Positions 16,248-26,882 of a DNA stretch of 64,000 nucleotides are shown here, one piece after another. Below the pieces are notes generated by a model that was given only the letters and a program-made list of their open reading frames with translations, made no database searches and was not told where the DNA came from. The first letter of the stretch is position 1; the number at the start of each line of letters is the position of its first letter. Source of the stretch: Prolixibacteraceae bacterium (GTDB lineage Bacteria; Bacteroidota; Bacteroidia; Bacteroidales; Prolixibacteraceae); the NCBI GenBank assembly GCA_019856515.1, contig CP082230.1:3844001-3908000 (forward strand). Direction: 5' to 3'. The position numbers and the translations under genes are program-made.

Positions 16248-18731
16248 ATGAATTATCCGTTGTCCACTTTGGTATCGAAGTTGATGTGTCATGTTGATAG
16301 TGATACGTTACAGGGAAAGTATATCCACAGTTTTGCGGTGGACACTCGTTCTATATCAGATGCAGAACATACGCTTTTTGTCTGTTTGAAAGGAACGAAA
16401 TCGGATGGTCATAACTATATACGCCAGGCAATTGATATGGGTGTCAGAGCCTTCCTTGTTCGAAAGGTACCTGTAGATTTGGTCACGGATACTATCGCCT
16501 TTGTAGTGGTGGATGATCCCTTATATGCTATGCAGCAATTGGCCAGATTTCATCGAAGTCAGTTCTCTGTACCAGTTGTAGGTATTACGGGATCCAATGG
16601 CAAGACCCAGGTGAAGGAGTGGATCTCACAAATATTGTTTGGTCAGTGTAATTTGGTGAAAAGCCCGAGGAGCTTTAATTCTCAGATTGGTGTCCCTCTG
16701 TCTGTACAGATGCTAGATGTATCACATGATATTGGGTTATTTGAGGCAGGAATATCTGAGCCAGATGAGATGGCTAGGTTACAACAAGTGATAGCACCTA
16801 CCATAGGTGTGCTTACCCATATGGGGGATGCTCATCTAAGTAATTTTAATGACAGAGTAGATCTGTTAGAAGAAAAATTACTACTTTTTCAACATGTTGA
16901 TAAGTTGATTTACTTCGACTCACAAGAGTGGGTTAAGGATGTTGTTGAAAAGAAAATTACGGATAGATCACGTCGGCTTATTATATCTCAGCATCAGAAG
17001 AATGCGGATGTTTTTGTGTCTCTCGTGGATATCGGAGATATGTCTACAGCCATCGTGCTTCGATTTGAAGGTAAGGACTACTCTTTTACTATCCCATATA
17101 AAGACGAGGCAGCTATTGAGAATGCTATCTTGTCTGCATCCTTTGTTCTGTCGATGGGACTTTGGTGTGATGAATGTGTAAATAAATTGGCACATCTAGA
17201 GCGTGTCTCATTGCGTTTGGAGATCAAAGAGGGGCTACAAAATGCAACCATCATTGATGATAGTTATAATAGTGATTTATTGTCTCTTTCGGTGGCCTTG
17301 AATTATCAGGAACAAAATAATAAAGAGAACAAAGAGAAAGTACTGGTGCTATCAGATCTTTCTCAACAGAGAGAAGAAGATGAGGCCCAGATATATCATG
17401 AGGTAGCATCTCTTATTTCACAACACCATATTGTACAGCTTTATGGTGTTGGCTCACGTCTTTATCATTACCGTTCTCTATTTGAGCAGTTGAATGCAAA
17501 GTTCTATCTGAATACTGATCAGCTAATCCAAGATATCCCAAACCTCAGAATAGCCCAACATTGTATCTTGATTAAGGGTACGCGTAGTTATAGGCTTGAA
17601 GAGTTTTCATATCAGATCCAAGAGAAGACGCATCAAACTTATTTGGAGGTGAACCTGGATGCGATGCGAGATAATCTACAATACTATAAGTCGTTGTTGG
17701 GAGCTACCACTAAAGTGATGGCCATGGTAAAAGCCTCTTCTTATGGAACTGGAAGTATTGAGGTGGCGCATATGCTTCAAAATTGTGGAGTAGACTATTT
17801 GGCTGTGGCCATTGCTGATGAAGGTATTGAGTTAAGAAAATCGAATGTTCGTATTCCTGTTGTGGTGATGAATCCTGAGAAGCATGCTTTTGATTTGATG
17901 CTTGAGTATGACTTAGAACCTAATATTTATGACTTCTCTCTGTTAAACGATTTTGCAATGGCAGTATCTAAGAGTGGAAAGAGTCATGTGGCTATCCATG
18001 TTAAATTAGATACAGGTATGCGCCGTCTTGGTTTTGATTCTATGGATCAGATGGATATCCTTGCAGCGAAATTAAAAACCTATCCGTATCTAAAAGTGAA
18101 AAGTGTATTTACGCATTTAGCCGTTAGTGATACAGAAGGTGAAGAGCATTTTACTTATAAACAGTTTGATCATTTTGAGATGTTAGCATCTCATTTGGAG
18201 GAGCGCCTAGGTTATGATTTTATGAAGCACACTTTAAATACCGCGGGTATTGAACGGTTTGCACCTTACCAGATGGATATGGTTCGTTTGGGAATAGGAT
18301 TATATGGAGTGAGCTTCTTCTGTCAAGATGCACTTACGGAAGTGATGACATTAAAGACCCAGATTTCACAGTTAAAAGTGATTGATAACAAAGATACTGT
18401 TGGTTATGGTCGTCATGGTAGAAGAGATACTGTCGGAAAAATTGCGATACTTCCCATTGGCTATGCAGATGGGTATCATCGTAAGATGGGAAATGGAAAT
18501 CACACGGTGCTAATACGTGGTGTTTTAGCTCCTACTATAGGTAATATCTGTATGGATATGTGTATGGTTGATGTAACCAATGTCGCGGATGTTTCTGTAG
18601 GAGATGAAGTGATTGTATTTGGTCCATCACACTCTATTCACACCATCGCTGAATCTTTGGAGACCATCCCATATGAAGTGATGACAGGAATTGGACAAAG
18701 AGTGAAAAAGATATACTTCTCCGAGATATAA
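16248..18731 (+). CDS. murF-alr: Bifunctional MurF / alanine racemase fusion
   Basis: An 827-residue fusion typical of Bacteroidota. Residues 1 to about 455 are a Mur ligase with ATP loop GITGSNGKT (112-120); this part adds D-Ala-D-Ala to the UDP-MurNAc tripeptide. From about residue 460 a fold-III alanine racemase begins (TYLEVNLDAMRDNL), with the PLP lysine in MVKASSYG, the second-half VGYGRHGR tyrosine region and a GNICMDMCMVDVT loop. One polypeptide therefore makes D-alanine and uses the derived dipeptide in peptidoglycan precursor synthesis. Within the Mur part the canonical nucleotide loop is intact, but lysine and histidine ligase motifs are hard to confirm by eye. Confidence 0.93.
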   Translation: MNYPLSTLVSKLMCHVDSDTLQGKYIHSFAVDTRSISDAEHTLFVCLKGTKSDGHNYIRQAIDMGVRAFLVRKVPVDLVTDTIAFVVVDDPLYAMQQLARFHRSQFSVPVVGITGSNGKTQVKEWISQILFGQCNLVKSPRSFNSQIGVPLSVQMLDVSHDIGLFEAGISEPDEMARLQQVIAPTIGVLTHMGDAHLSNFNDRVDLLEEKLLLFQHVDKLIYFDSQEWVKDVVEKKITDRSRRLIISQHQKNADVFVSLVDIGDMSTAIVLRFEGKDYSFTIPYKDEAAIENAILSASFVLSMGLWCDECVNKLAHLERVSLRLEIKEGLQNATIIDDSYNSDLLSLSVALNYQEQNNKENKEKVLVLSDLSQQREEDEAQIYHEVASLISQHHIVQLYGVGSRLYHYRSLFEQLNAKFYLNTDQLIQDIPNLRIAQHCILIKGTRSYRLEEFSYQIQEKTHQTYLEVNLDAMRDNLQYYKSLLGATTKVMAMVKASSYGTGSIEVAHMLQNCGVDYLAVAIADEGIELRKSNVRIPVVVMNPEKHAFDLMLEYDLEPNIYDFSLLNDFAMAVSKSGKSHVAIHVKLDTGMRRLGFDSMDQMDILAAKLKTYPYLKVKSVFTHLAVSDTEGEEHFTYKQFDHFEMLASHLEERLGYDFMKHTLNTAGIERFAPYQMDMVRLGIGLYGVSFFCQDALTEVMTLKTQISQLKVIDNKDTVGYGRHGRRDTVGKIAILPIGYADGYHRKMGNGNHTVLIRGVLAPTIGNICMDMCMVDVTNVADVSVGDEVIVFGPSHSIHTIAESLETIPYEVMTGIGQRVKKIYFSEI

Positions 18732-18735
18732 TAAA

Positions 18736-18768
18736 TACGACAACCATAGTCGAACTACAGTTGTCGTA
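18736..18768. terminator. Hairpin after murF-alr
   Basis: TACGACAAC at 18736-18744 pairs with GTTGTCGTA at 18760-18768 around a 15-nt loop, five bases past the stop codon. There is no T-run, so termination is inferred from position. Confidence 0.5.
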
Positions 18769-18958
18769 AATCTATCAGACCTGAATAGCTATAGGTTTTA
18801 AGTCAAATAATAAAATGATCTATATCTTACAGTTCTATCTGTTGTTTCTACGTTGATTAATCATCATCATAGTAAAAGTGATACCTACACTTTTTGCTTT
18901 GACAAGATAAAATATATTAGCAATAACTTATAGGTCACTTTAAAGTTAGAACTTGGTA

Positions 18959-20464
18959 TTACTTGACAACAATCTTATATGTTTTACCACTGTTCTTGAT
19001 TAGGTACATGCCCGACTGAAGATCTGTGATATCAATTTTATCACCTATTTGGTAGTTAGAAACCTCTTTCACAAGAGCTCCAATAATACTGTAGAACTTG
19101 ATGTCGCCTTTGATGTTATCCCCTTTAATTACGATAAAGTTGGATGCTGGATTTGGATAAATACTAATATCCGAATTGCCTATAGTCTTAACTGCCGTTG
19201 CTAATTTTCGCTCTCCAACAGTAGACCTTCTTCCAAATACTCTAACCTCTGAAAGTGACCAATAGGATGATGAAGGACCAGGGTATACTCTTTCAGTCTT
19301 TTGATGGGTTGTCGTTCTTATGTATTTTGCAACAACAGGGTCAACTAATCCTACACGTTTAAATCTATTCGTTGACTTTTGTTGAGAAATAGTTGTCCAA
19401 TTTTTGTTATCAATACTCACTTCCACCTTCATGTCAATGGTTGGAGGAAACCCTACACTTTGCCAGAAATTACGATATTCAAAGAAGTCAATTTGATCAA
19501 TCGTGTATATGTCATCGAATTCAAATAGATGAGTGTGTGACTTATCTGCTTTCCATCCAGATGCTGGCTCTTCAAGTTCATTGTCATTTAATACTGCATG
19601 AATACCCTCAATATTATTAGTGATATTCGGATTTTTATTATTTCCATATACTTGGAATAGGCCAATGAATCCATCTTCTTTTTGATTAGCATTGTCAATG
19701 GTTAGCTTTACATACCTTGCTTGTGTCGGTTCGATATGTAGATATTTAATGTCCAAATCATTTTCAATCGTGTAATCAATCCAAGTTAACTTATCATCAC
19801 TGATACTAACAGTAACTTTATCTACATTGTCACTTTTATTCTCCGTAGCCACTCCTTTGTCTGCGATAAGAAAGTCGCTAATGAAAGGGCGGTTTTTTAG
19901 ATCTAAGATAAAGCTATTGTTAGCACTATGAGTATAGTTCCATACATGATAAGCCTGACTTTTATCGTCTTTAGAGAAAAAGTGATTGTTATAAGAGACG
20001 ATATCTTTGATCTCTTCATCCTTGTCTGCAGGGGTAAGAAGGTCATTTGTTGCAGATAAAAGAATTTGATCCGTTAGTGTTACTTTAATACGTACCCACT
20101 TGTCCTCGTATTTATTTGTTTTGGTATTAAATGTGAATGCATTCTTTACTCTATAATATACATCTTCACCAAATACCGGTTCTGAAGCATAAAATGTGGC
20201 CTTGATGTGTGCCCAGCTCCCGTTGTCAAAATCAATAACTTTAATGTCCTTAACTTTCAATGGTGAGTTTGGGTCAATCTTAATCTCTACATCTTCCGCA
20301 GTACAGATGATAGGATTTTCTTGATAATCAATAGATGCAAAAAAGAGATCCTTAGATGTTGTTGAATTAAGAAATGTCAAATTATTTGTCCTTTGTCTCA
20401 ATTGGTTTTCTGCCAAAAGATTTAGACTTGACATGATGAGCAAGATGAGTAAAATTCTCTTCAT
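18959..20464 (-). CDS. T9SS-exported protein with two discoidin-like (F5/8 C) domains
   Basis: A 501-residue exported protein. The signal peptide is at residues 1-18 (MKRILLILLIMSSLNLLAEN). An N-terminal beta-rich region follows, then a first F5/8 type C-like domain around 150-275 (ending RYVKLTI...LFQVYG) and a second around 280-412 (ending KYIRTTT...LSEVRVFG). The last 70 residues are a type A T9SS sorting domain (ISIYPNPASNFIVIKG ... LQSGMYLIKNSGKTYKIVVK). The protein is therefore expected to be secreted by the type IX system and displayed on the surface, where discoidin domains usually bind carbohydrates. No catalytic domain is present and the gene stands alone. Confidence 0.9.
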   Translation of the reverse strand: MKRILLILLIMSSLNLLAENQLRQRTNNLTFLNSTTSKDLFFASIDYQENPIICTAEDVEIKIDPNSPLKVKDIKVIDFDNGSWAHIKATFYASEPVFGEDVYYRVKNAFTFNTKTNKYEDKWVRIKVTLTDQILLSATNDLLTPADKDEEIKDIVSYNNHFFSKDDKSQAYHVWNYTHSANNSFILDLKNRPFISDFLIADKGVATENKSDNVDKVTVSISDDKLTWIDYTIENDLDIKYLHIEPTQARYVKLTIDNANQKEDGFIGLFQVYGNNKNPNITNNIEGIHAVLNDNELEEPASGWKADKSHTHLFEFDDIYTIDQIDFFEYRNFWQSVGFPPTIDMKVEVSIDNKNWTTISQQKSTNRFKRVGLVDPVVAKYIRTTTHQKTERVYPGPSSSYWSLSEVRVFGRRSTVGERKLATAVKTIGNSDISIYPNPASNFIVIKGDNIKGDIKFYSIIGALVKEVSNYQIGDKIDITDLQSGMYLIKNSGKTYKIVVK

Positions 20465-20986
20465 AAACTTAGTGATGTTTGTTGTTGTTTTCGTTTGTAT
20501 TTAAAACGGCATTATTAAAATAAATTAATAATTGGTTAAAATTAATTATTATTGTTAACCGTCTGTTGTTATATAGTATGACAACACTCTCTCCGTAACT
20601 ATGATTTCATTATGATAATTATTGTTGTCATAATCAATATATGTTGTCCCGTTATGAATTACTATCCCATTGTTATATAGGTTAGTCCCAAATCAATATT
20701 GTATTATTACAAAATGCCCAAATTTGTATATCGTTCCATTCTATTGGCTATATCTAGGTCACTAGAAAGACAATACAGATCGTATTGAATGTGATTGTCA
20801 TTATGATTTACACGAATAAAATGTTGTTATTGGATGTTAAATCACGACATTACGTTTTAAGCCTTCTTATATTGCTTACGAAATGATCACTTTTCTGTTA
20901 AGTTCTCGTAAACTATTTGATTATAAATGGTTTTTTAGGTATTTTTGCCCTGCATTTTAATTTAGAATTGATCAAAATAATTAAAG
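20465..20986. other. Divergent intergenic region upstream of gpmI
   Basis: About 520 AT-rich bases without a gene. It contains a dyad TATGACAACA (20577-20586) / TGTTGTCATA (20623-20632), an exact 11-base direct repeat TTGTTATATAG at 20566-20576 and 20670-20680, and the gpmI promoter at 20916-20947. These could be regulatory sites for the divergent T9SS gene or gpmI, but nothing identifies a regulator. Confidence 0.5.
20916..20947 (+). promoter_or_regulatory. gpmI promoter (-33 TTTG, -7 TATTTTTG)
   Basis: TTTG at 20916-20919 is followed after 20 bases by TATTTTTG at 20940-20947. Both elements and the spacing fit the Bacteroidota sigma-ABfr consensus. The start codon follows 39 bases later. 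Confidence 0.7.
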
Positions 20987-22519
20987 ATGGCAAATACAAA
21001 GAAAGCCTTACTTATGATCCTTGATGGTTGGGGTATTGGCGATAAATCAAAATCAGATGCAATTTTCAATACACCGACTCCTTTTATTGATTCGTTGATT
21101 GAGAAGTATCCAAATAGTCAACTTCTTACTTCAGGAGAGAATGTAGGTCTTCCTGATGGACAGATGGGTAACTCTGAGGTTGGGCACTTAAATATTGGTG
21201 CAGGTCGTGTGGTATACCAAGACCTTGTGAAGATTAACAAAGCAATTGAAGAGGATACGCTTAAGAATAATGAGCAGATCCAAAAAGCATATAACTACGC
21301 AAAAGAGAATAACAAGAATGTTCATCTAATTGGTCTTGTTGGACCTGGAGGAGTTCACGCTTTAACTAAGCATATGACAGCACTTGCAGAAGTTGCTGGA
21401 AGTATGGGATTAGAGAATGTTTATGTTCATGGTTTAACTGATGGACGTGATACTGACCCTAAGTCAGCTTATGGTTACGTAAAGGAAGCATTAGAGTCGT
21501 TAGAGGGTACTCCAGCTAAGTTTGTCTCTTTGATCGGACGTTACTTCGGTATGGATCGTGATGAGAATTGGGAACGTGTTAAGTTGATGTATGATCAGCT
21601 AACAAAAGGAGAAGGCGAGAAGTCAACAGATCTTTTAGCTTCTATCCAAGCTTCATATGATGCAGGGGTGAATGACGAGTTCATTAAGCCAGTTGTTACT
21701 GTGGATGCAGATGGTAATGCAGAAGGATTGATTCAAGAAGGAGATGTCGTTATCTGTTATAACTACCGTACAGACCGTCTACGTCAATTGACTCGTGTTT
21801 TCACACAAGAGGATCATTCTGATTTTGGAATGAAAACAATGGATGTGGAGTGGTACACCATGACTACTTACAACGAGAGCTTTAAAGGCATCAATGTAAT
21901 ATTTGATAAAGCAAATATTACGGAAACTTTAGGGGAGATCGTGGAGAGAGCTGGTTTGAAGCAGATTCGTACTGCAGAGACTGAGAAGTTTGCACACGTA
22001 ACCTTCTTCTTCTCAGGTGGTCGTGAATCAGAATTTGAAGGAGAGCGTCGTATTTTAGTTCCATCTCCAAAGGTGGCTACTTATGACCTACAGCCTGAGA
22101 TGTCAGCGCCAATCGTAACAGGTAAGTTATTGCCAGAATTGGAAGCTCAATCAGCTGACTTTATCTGTTTGAATTTTGCAAACGGAGATATGGTAGGTCA
22201 CACTGGAGATTATTCTGCTATAGAGAAAGCGATCTCTTCTGTTGACAACTGTGCAAAACAAGTTGTTGAAACGGCTCAAGCAAACGGTTATGATGTAGTA
22301 ATTATTGCAGATCATGGTAATGCAGATAATGCATTAAACAAAGATGGTTCTGTGAATACTGCACACTCATTGAATCCAGTTCCATTTATTTGGGTTACTG
22401 ATCAGAAAGATAAAAAAGTGAAGTCTGGTATTCTTGCCGACGTTGCTCCAACTATCTTAAACATCATGGGGCTTGAGATTCCAGCGGCCATGACAGGTCA
22501 AGTACTTATTGAAGAGTAA
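20987..22519 (+). CDS. gpmI: 2,3-bisphosphoglycerate-independent phosphoglycerate mutase
   Basis: A 510-residue alkaline-phosphatase-superfamily enzyme that interconverts 3- and 2-phosphoglycerate in glycolysis and gluconeogenesis. The metal ligand Asp13 is in LMILDGWGIG and the phosphoserine nucleophile is Ser63 in GNSEVGHLNIGAGR. Further metal motifs include DGRDTDPKS, the NFANGDMVGHTG segment and the IIADHGNAD cluster. The length is typical. It is transcribed from a strong promoter and ends at its own terminator, so it is probably monocistronic. Confidence 0.96.
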   Translation: MANTKKALLMILDGWGIGDKSKSDAIFNTPTPFIDSLIEKYPNSQLLTSGENVGLPDGQMGNSEVGHLNIGAGRVVYQDLVKINKAIEEDTLKNNEQIQKAYNYAKENNKNVHLIGLVGPGGVHALTKHMTALAEVAGSMGLENVYVHGLTDGRDTDPKSAYGYVKEALESLEGTPAKFVSLIGRYFGMDRDENWERVKLMYDQLTKGEGEKSTDLLASIQASYDAGVNDEFIKPVVTVDADGNAEGLIQEGDVVICYNYRTDRLRQLTRVFTQEDHSDFGMKTMDVEWYTMTTYNESFKGINVIFDKANITETLGEIVERAGLKQIRTAETEKFAHVTFFFSGGRESEFEGERRILVPSPKVATYDLQPEMSAPIVTGKLLPELEAQSADFICLNFANGDMVGHTGDYSAIEKAISSVDNCAKQVVETAQANGYDVVIIADHGNADNALNKDGSVNTAHSLNPVPFIWVTDQKDKKVKSGILADVAPTILNIMGLEIPAAMTGQVLIEE

Positions 22520-22549
22520 ACCCATCAGGGTTCTAATCATATATTATAG

Positions 22550-22587
22550 AAGAAGCTGTCTGACTTATAGGCAGCTTCTTTTTATTT
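22550..22587 (+). terminator. Intrinsic terminator after gpmI
   Basis: An 11-bp stem with one G-U pair (22550-22560 with 22570-22580) is followed by a T-rich tail. Confidence 0.82.
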
Positions 22588-22619
22588 TGTTGGTTATCGT
22601 ATAATGTGAGAAAGAAAGC

Positions 22620-22648
22620 TTGAAATATGAAAAAAACCTGTTTCTTTG
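22620..22648 (+). promoter_or_regulatory. Candidate promoter for the U32 peptidase gene
   Basis: TTG at 22620-22622 and TTTCTTTG at 22641-22648 are separated by 18 bases. The -7 box deviates from TAnnTTTG at one position. The start codon is 37 bases downstream. Confidence 0.45.
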
Positions 22649-22685
22649 CACGTTATTAAAAATGTGATGATTATTAATAAGAGGT

Positions 22686-24512
22686 ATGTCTAAACGAGAT
22701 TTCATCGAACTATTAGCCCCTGCCAAGAATTTAGAGTATGGCGTGGCTGCTTTTGATTATGGTGCGGATGCAGTATATATTGGGGGACCAAGCTTTGGTG
22801 CAAGAGCCAATGCAGGTAACAGTATACAAGATATTGAATCTTTAGTTCGTTATGCCCATCGTTATGATGGCGATGTGTTTATGGCATTGAATACCATTCT
22901 ATATGACCATGAATTAGAAGAGGCTCACCGCATTATATGGGAAGCATATCATGCTGGTGTAGATGCTTTGATTGTTCAAGATATGGGAATATTAGAGATG
23001 GATTTACCTCCCATTTCATTACATGCAAGTACCCAAACCAATAACTTCACTTTAGAGAAAGTCTCTTTTCTTGAGAAGGTAGGTTTTGATAGGGTGGTAT
23101 TGGCAAGAGAGTTATCTTTAGAGGAGATAACAAATATTGCTTCACATACTGATGTCGAGTTAGAGGCATTTATTCATGGAGCTTTATGTGTTAGCTTAAG
23201 TGGACAATGCTATATGAGTGCTTACAATGGTGCTCGTAGTGCCAACAGAGGAGCATGTGTTCAATCGTGTCGTAAAACTTACTCTTTAATAGATGCAAAT
23301 GACACAAAATGGGTAGATAATAAGTACCTATTGTCATTAAAGGACATGAACCAAACCCATTCGTTAAAAGAGATGGTTGACAGTGGTGTCCAATCCCTCA
23401 AGATAGAGGGACGATTAAAAGACATCACATATCTGAAGAATTCTGTTGGACACTATCGTAGAAGTATAGATGAGATATTAAATAATGACCATACTAAAAG
23501 ACGAAGTTCTGTTGGTAAGACGGTCTATGATTTCACTCCTGATCCAAAGAAGAGTTTCTCTCGCGATTTTACACCATATTTTCTTAATGGAAAGCAAAAT
23601 TCGATAGCGAACTTGGATACACCAAAGTCATTAGGAGAATATATTGGAGAGGTAGATGAGGTTTCTAAGAAATCTTTTACCATCAAATCCGAAGTAGAGT
23701 TAGCAAACAACGATGGTTTAGTCGTAGTGCAATCCAATGCACAGACCGAAGGCGTAAAAGTAAATACAGTGGAGCGAGATCGTATCTTTCCACAACGAAT
23801 GATTCCACTATCTAAAGGAGATCAAGTCTATCGAAACTATAACCACCAATTTTTACACTCCTTAGAGAAGAGTCGTACATCACGAAAAAGAGCTCTACAG
23901 GTTGAGGTGACGGAGGGTCCAGAGATGATCACGATTCGATTTCATGTAGATGAGAATCGTTTTGTCGAGCAACAACTAGATAGAAAAGAGTTGGAGATAG
24001 CCAAGAATGAAGAGGCTGCAAAATCGAATATTGAGAAGCAACTATCGAAATTAGGAGATACTCCGTTCTATATGTCTCAATATCGTTTTGATCTTTCGAA
24101 TGCTCCTTTTATTCCAAATAAAGTCTTGTCACAAGTACGACGTGAGTTAGTGGAAGCTTTAATTGGAATATTGGAAGAGACACATATCGATGGATCAACG
24201 TTTGTTCCGAATCATGTCCCTTATATTGAAAATGAGGTGGATTATAGGGCCAATGTGGCCAATCGTTTAGCTGTTCAGTTCTATGAAAGACATCAGGCAA
24301 AGGTCAAAGAGATGGCTTTAGAGATCTCGAAAGGCGCTCGAAAGAATAAGATGTTAATGCATACCAGATATTGCATCTTAAATGAGATAGGGAAGTGTAT
24401 GAAGAGAGGTCATCAATTCGCACTTCCACTGATGCTTGTAGATGAAAAACAACAGTATCGTCTTGATTTTGACTGCAAGAACTGTTTTATGGAGATCTAC
24501 AGTACCAAATAA
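22686..24512 (+). CDS. U32 family peptidase-like protein (RlhA/YhbU type)
   Basis: A 608-residue U32-family protein. It opens with ELLAPAKNLEYGVAAFDYGADAVYIGG, has the family signature around HGALCVSLSGQCYMS and a cysteine set (GACVQSCRK) expected to bind an iron-sulfur cluster. It also has a C-terminal cysteine-containing extension ending DCKNCFMEIYS. Although named peptidases, members such as RlhA and TrhP hydroxylate rRNA or tRNA bases, so an RNA-modifying role is more likely than proteolysis. Which RNA is modified cannot be decided here. It sits just upstream of era but has its own promoter. Confidence 0.85.
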   Translation: MSKRDFIELLAPAKNLEYGVAAFDYGADAVYIGGPSFGARANAGNSIQDIESLVRYAHRYDGDVFMALNTILYDHELEEAHRIIWEAYHAGVDALIVQDMGILEMDLPPISLHASTQTNNFTLEKVSFLEKVGFDRVVLARELSLEEITNIASHTDVELEAFIHGALCVSLSGQCYMSAYNGARSANRGACVQSCRKTYSLIDANDTKWVDNKYLLSLKDMNQTHSLKEMVDSGVQSLKIEGRLKDITYLKNSVGHYRRSIDEILNNDHTKRRSSVGKTVYDFTPDPKKSFSRDFTPYFLNGKQNSIANLDTPKSLGEYIGEVDEVSKKSFTIKSEVELANNDGLVVVQSNAQTEGVKVNTVERDRIFPQRMIPLSKGDQVYRNYNHQFLHSLEKSRTSRKRALQVEVTEGPEMITIRFHVDENRFVEQQLDRKELEIAKNEEAAKSNIEKQLSKLGDTPFYMSQYRFDLSNAPFIPNKVLSQVRRELVEALIGILEETHIDGSTFVPNHVPYIENEVDYRANVANRLAVQFYERHQAKVKEMALEISKGARKNKMLMHTRYCILNEIGKCMKRGHQFALPLMLVDEKQQYRLDFDCKNCFMEIYSTK

Positions 24513-24578
24513 TAAAGTAACTTTTTAAGCAAGGATTGACCTTTAACGATTAATGTATCAAAAGGTTAGAAATATTTA

Positions 24579-24586
24579 TATCTTTG
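24579..24586 (+). promoter_or_regulatory. era promoter -7 box
   Basis: TATCTTTG, an exact TAnnTTTG match, lies 25 bases before the era start codon. No clear -33 TTG is seen. Confidence 0.5.
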
Positions 24587-24611
24587 CAGCAAATATATTT
24601 AAGATATCATA

Positions 24612-25493
24612 ATGAAGCACAAATCAGGCTTTGTCAGTATTGTCGGTAACCCAAACGTAGGAAAATCGACATTGATGAATGGACTTGTTGGAGAGAAACT
24701 CTCTATTATTACAAGTAAGATGCAGACAACTCGTCACCGCATCAAGGGAATCGTAAATGGAGATGATTTCCAAATTATCTACTCGGATACCCCAGGTATC
24801 CTTAAACCAAACTATAAGCTTCAAGAGTCTATGTTGAAGTTTGTAGATTCAGCGCTTGTGGATGCAGATGTAATTCTTTACGTTACAGATGTATTTGAGA
24901 GATGGGATAAAAACCAAGAGTATCTTGAGAAGCTACAAGCAACAGATACTCCAATTCTTTTGGTTTTAAATAAGATTGATATCTCAGACCAAGAGACCGT
25001 AGATCAGTTGATCAAAGATTGGCAAGAGCGTCTTCCTAAGGCAGAGATACTTGTGATCTCGGCACTTAGAAAATTCAACCTTAACTACATCTTCGATCGT
25101 ATCGTCGAACTTCTACCTGAAGCGCCTCCTTATTTCGAGAAGGATCAGCTAACAGACAAGAGTGAGCGTTTCTTTGTACAGGAGATCATCCGAGAGAAGA
25201 TTTTGGTACACTATAAGAAAGAGATTCCTTACTCTGTGGAGATTGAAGTAGAGGAGTTCAAAGAGGAGCCAGAAATCATTAAGATACGTGCCATAATACA
25301 CGTGATACGATCGAGCCAGAAAGGTATTATCATTGGACACCAAGGGTTAGGTCTACGTCGTGTAGGAACAGAAGCACGTAAGGATATGGAAGAGTTCTTC
25401 GGGAAACAAGTATTCCTTAAGACCATCGTTAAGGTCAACAAGGACTGGAGAGATAAAGACAATCAATTGAAGAACTTCGGATACAACGAATAA
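24612..25493 (+). CDS. era: GTPase Era
   Basis: A 293-residue Ras-like GTPase with a C-terminal KH domain. G1 is GNPNVGKST at residues 12-20, then the switch segment with TTRHRIKG, G3 DTPG and G4 NKID. The KH RNA-binding loop is in GIIIGHQG. Era binds the 3' end of 16S rRNA and acts in 30S subunit maturation. It is followed after 19 bases by der, another ribosome assembly GTPase, so the pair probably forms an operon. Confidence 0.97.
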   Translation: MKHKSGFVSIVGNPNVGKSTLMNGLVGEKLSIITSKMQTTRHRIKGIVNGDDFQIIYSDTPGILKPNYKLQESMLKFVDSALVDADVILYVTDVFERWDKNQEYLEKLQATDTPILLVLNKIDISDQETVDQLIKDWQERLPKAEILVISALRKFNLNYIFDRIVELLPEAPPYFEKDQLTDKSERFFVQEIIREKILVHYKKEIPYSVEIEVEEFKEEPEIIKIRAIIHVIRSSQKGIIIGHQGLGLRRVGTEARKDMEEFFGKQVFLKTIVKVNKDWRDKDNQLKNFGYNE

Positions 25494-25512
25494 AATAACA
25501 ACGAATATAAGC

Positions 25513-26820
25513 ATGAGTGGTATAGTAGCTGTTGTAGGACGCCCAAATGTTGGGAAATCAACTCTTTTTAATCGTTTCACCGAATCACGTAAGGCCATTG
25601 TTAATGATGTGGCTGGAGTAACTCGTGATCGTAACTATGGTAAAGTAGAGTGGAATGGTAGAGAATTCTCTATCATTGATACAGGTGGGTATGTTCATGG
25701 ATCAGATGATATCTTTGAAGATGCTATTCGCAAACAAGTACATTTGGCTATTGATGAAGCGGATGTTATCTTGTTTGTTGTGAATGTGGAAGATGGCATT
25801 ACAGAGCTTGACAATGGAGTTGCCGAGCTACTTCGTAAGTCAGACAAAGAGTTCATACTAGTGGTGAATAAGGTGGATAACAACAAAAGGTCTCTAGATG
25901 CAACCGAGTTCTATTCGTTAGGATTGGGAGACTATTTTAATATCTCATCTATCAATGGTAGTGGAACAGGTGATCTTCTGGATGAAGTGGTTAATAAACT
26001 CCCAAAAGAAGTAGAGCAAGAAGATCTTGACCTTCCTCGTTTGGCTTTCGTTGGTCGTCCTAATGTAGGTAAATCATCTACCGTAAATGTACTTTTGGAA
26101 GAGGATCGTAATATTGTTACAGATTTAGCTGGAACAACACGTGACTCGATCTCTACACGTTTCTCTAAGTTTGGTCATGACTTCTTGATGGTGGACACGG
26201 CTGGATTACGTAAAAAACGTAATGTAAATGAAGATGTAGAATTTTACTCTACGCTTCGTGCTGTTAGAACTATTGAAAATTCAGATGTTTGTATTCTGAT
26301 TCTTGATGCAACAAGAGGAGTGGAGGCACAGGATGTATCGATCTTCAACTTGATCCAACGTAACCGTAAAGGTTTGGTGGTGATGGTCAATAAGTGGGAC
26401 TTGATTGAAGACAAAGATACCAATACTGTCAATGAGTTTAAGGAGAAGTTATTCCGTCGTTTTGCGCCGTTTGTGGACATTCCAATTGTCTTCACATCTG
26501 CGGTAACAAAACAACGTATTATCAAGGTACTTGAGGAAGCAATGGCTGTATATGAGAGACGTACTAAGCGTATTCAAACATCTGCTATTAATGATGTGAT
26601 GCTACCGGTGATCGAAGCGTATCCACCACCTGCTTACAAAGGAAAGTATATCAAGATCAAGTATGCGATGCAACTTCCAACGCATGCTCCGACATTTGCT
26701 TTCTACTGTAACTTACCTCAGTATATCAAAGATCCATATAAAAGATATCTAGAGAATAAGTTTAGAGAGCATTTCGATTTAACAGGAGTTCCTATTCAGA
26801 TCTTCTTTAGAAAGAAATAG
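25513..26820 (+). CDS. der: Tandem-domain GTPase Der (EngA)
   Basis: A 435-residue protein with two consecutive GTPase domains: G1 loops GRPNVGKST at residues 9-17 and GRPNVGKSS near residue 180. A C-terminal KH-like domain (ending [10 protein letters not shown]) follows. Der acts in 50S ribosomal subunit assembly. Both DTGG/DTAG G3 motifs and NKVD/NKWD G4 motifs are intact. The gene is the last of the era-der unit and ends at a strong bidirectional terminator. Confidence 0.97.
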   Translation: MSGIVAVVGRPNVGKSTLFNRFTESRKAIVNDVAGVTRDRNYGKVEWNGREFSIIDTGGYVHGSDDIFEDAIRKQVHLAIDEADVILFVVNVEDGITELDNGVAELLRKSDKEFILVVNKVDNNKRSLDATEFYSLGLGDYFNISSINGSGTGDLLDEVVNKLPKEVEQEDLDLPRLAFVGRPNVGKSSTVNVLLEEDRNIVTDLAGTTRDSISTRFSKFGHDFLMVDTAGLRKKRNVNEDVEFYSTLRAVRTIENSDVCILILDATRGVEAQDVSIFNLIQRNRKGLVVMVNKWDLIEDKDTNTVNEFKEKLFRRFAPFVDIPIVFTSAVTKQRIIKVLEEAMAVYERRTKRIQTSAINDVMLPVIEAYPPPAYKGKYIKIKYAMQLPTHAPTFAFYCNLPQYIKDPYKRYLENKFREHFDLTGVPIQIFFRKK

Positions 26821-26845
26821 TAAAGACCATATCTTGGTACAATAT

Positions 26846-26881
26846 AAAAAAAGCACTGCCTATTATAGCAGTGCTTTTTTT
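26846..26881. terminator. Bidirectional terminator between der and the Sel1 gene
   Basis: A stem built on AAGCACTGC (to 26859) and GCAGTGCTT (from 26868) has an A-run on one side and a T-run on the other. It therefore works for both convergent genes. Confidence 0.88.
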
Positions 26882-26882
26882 A

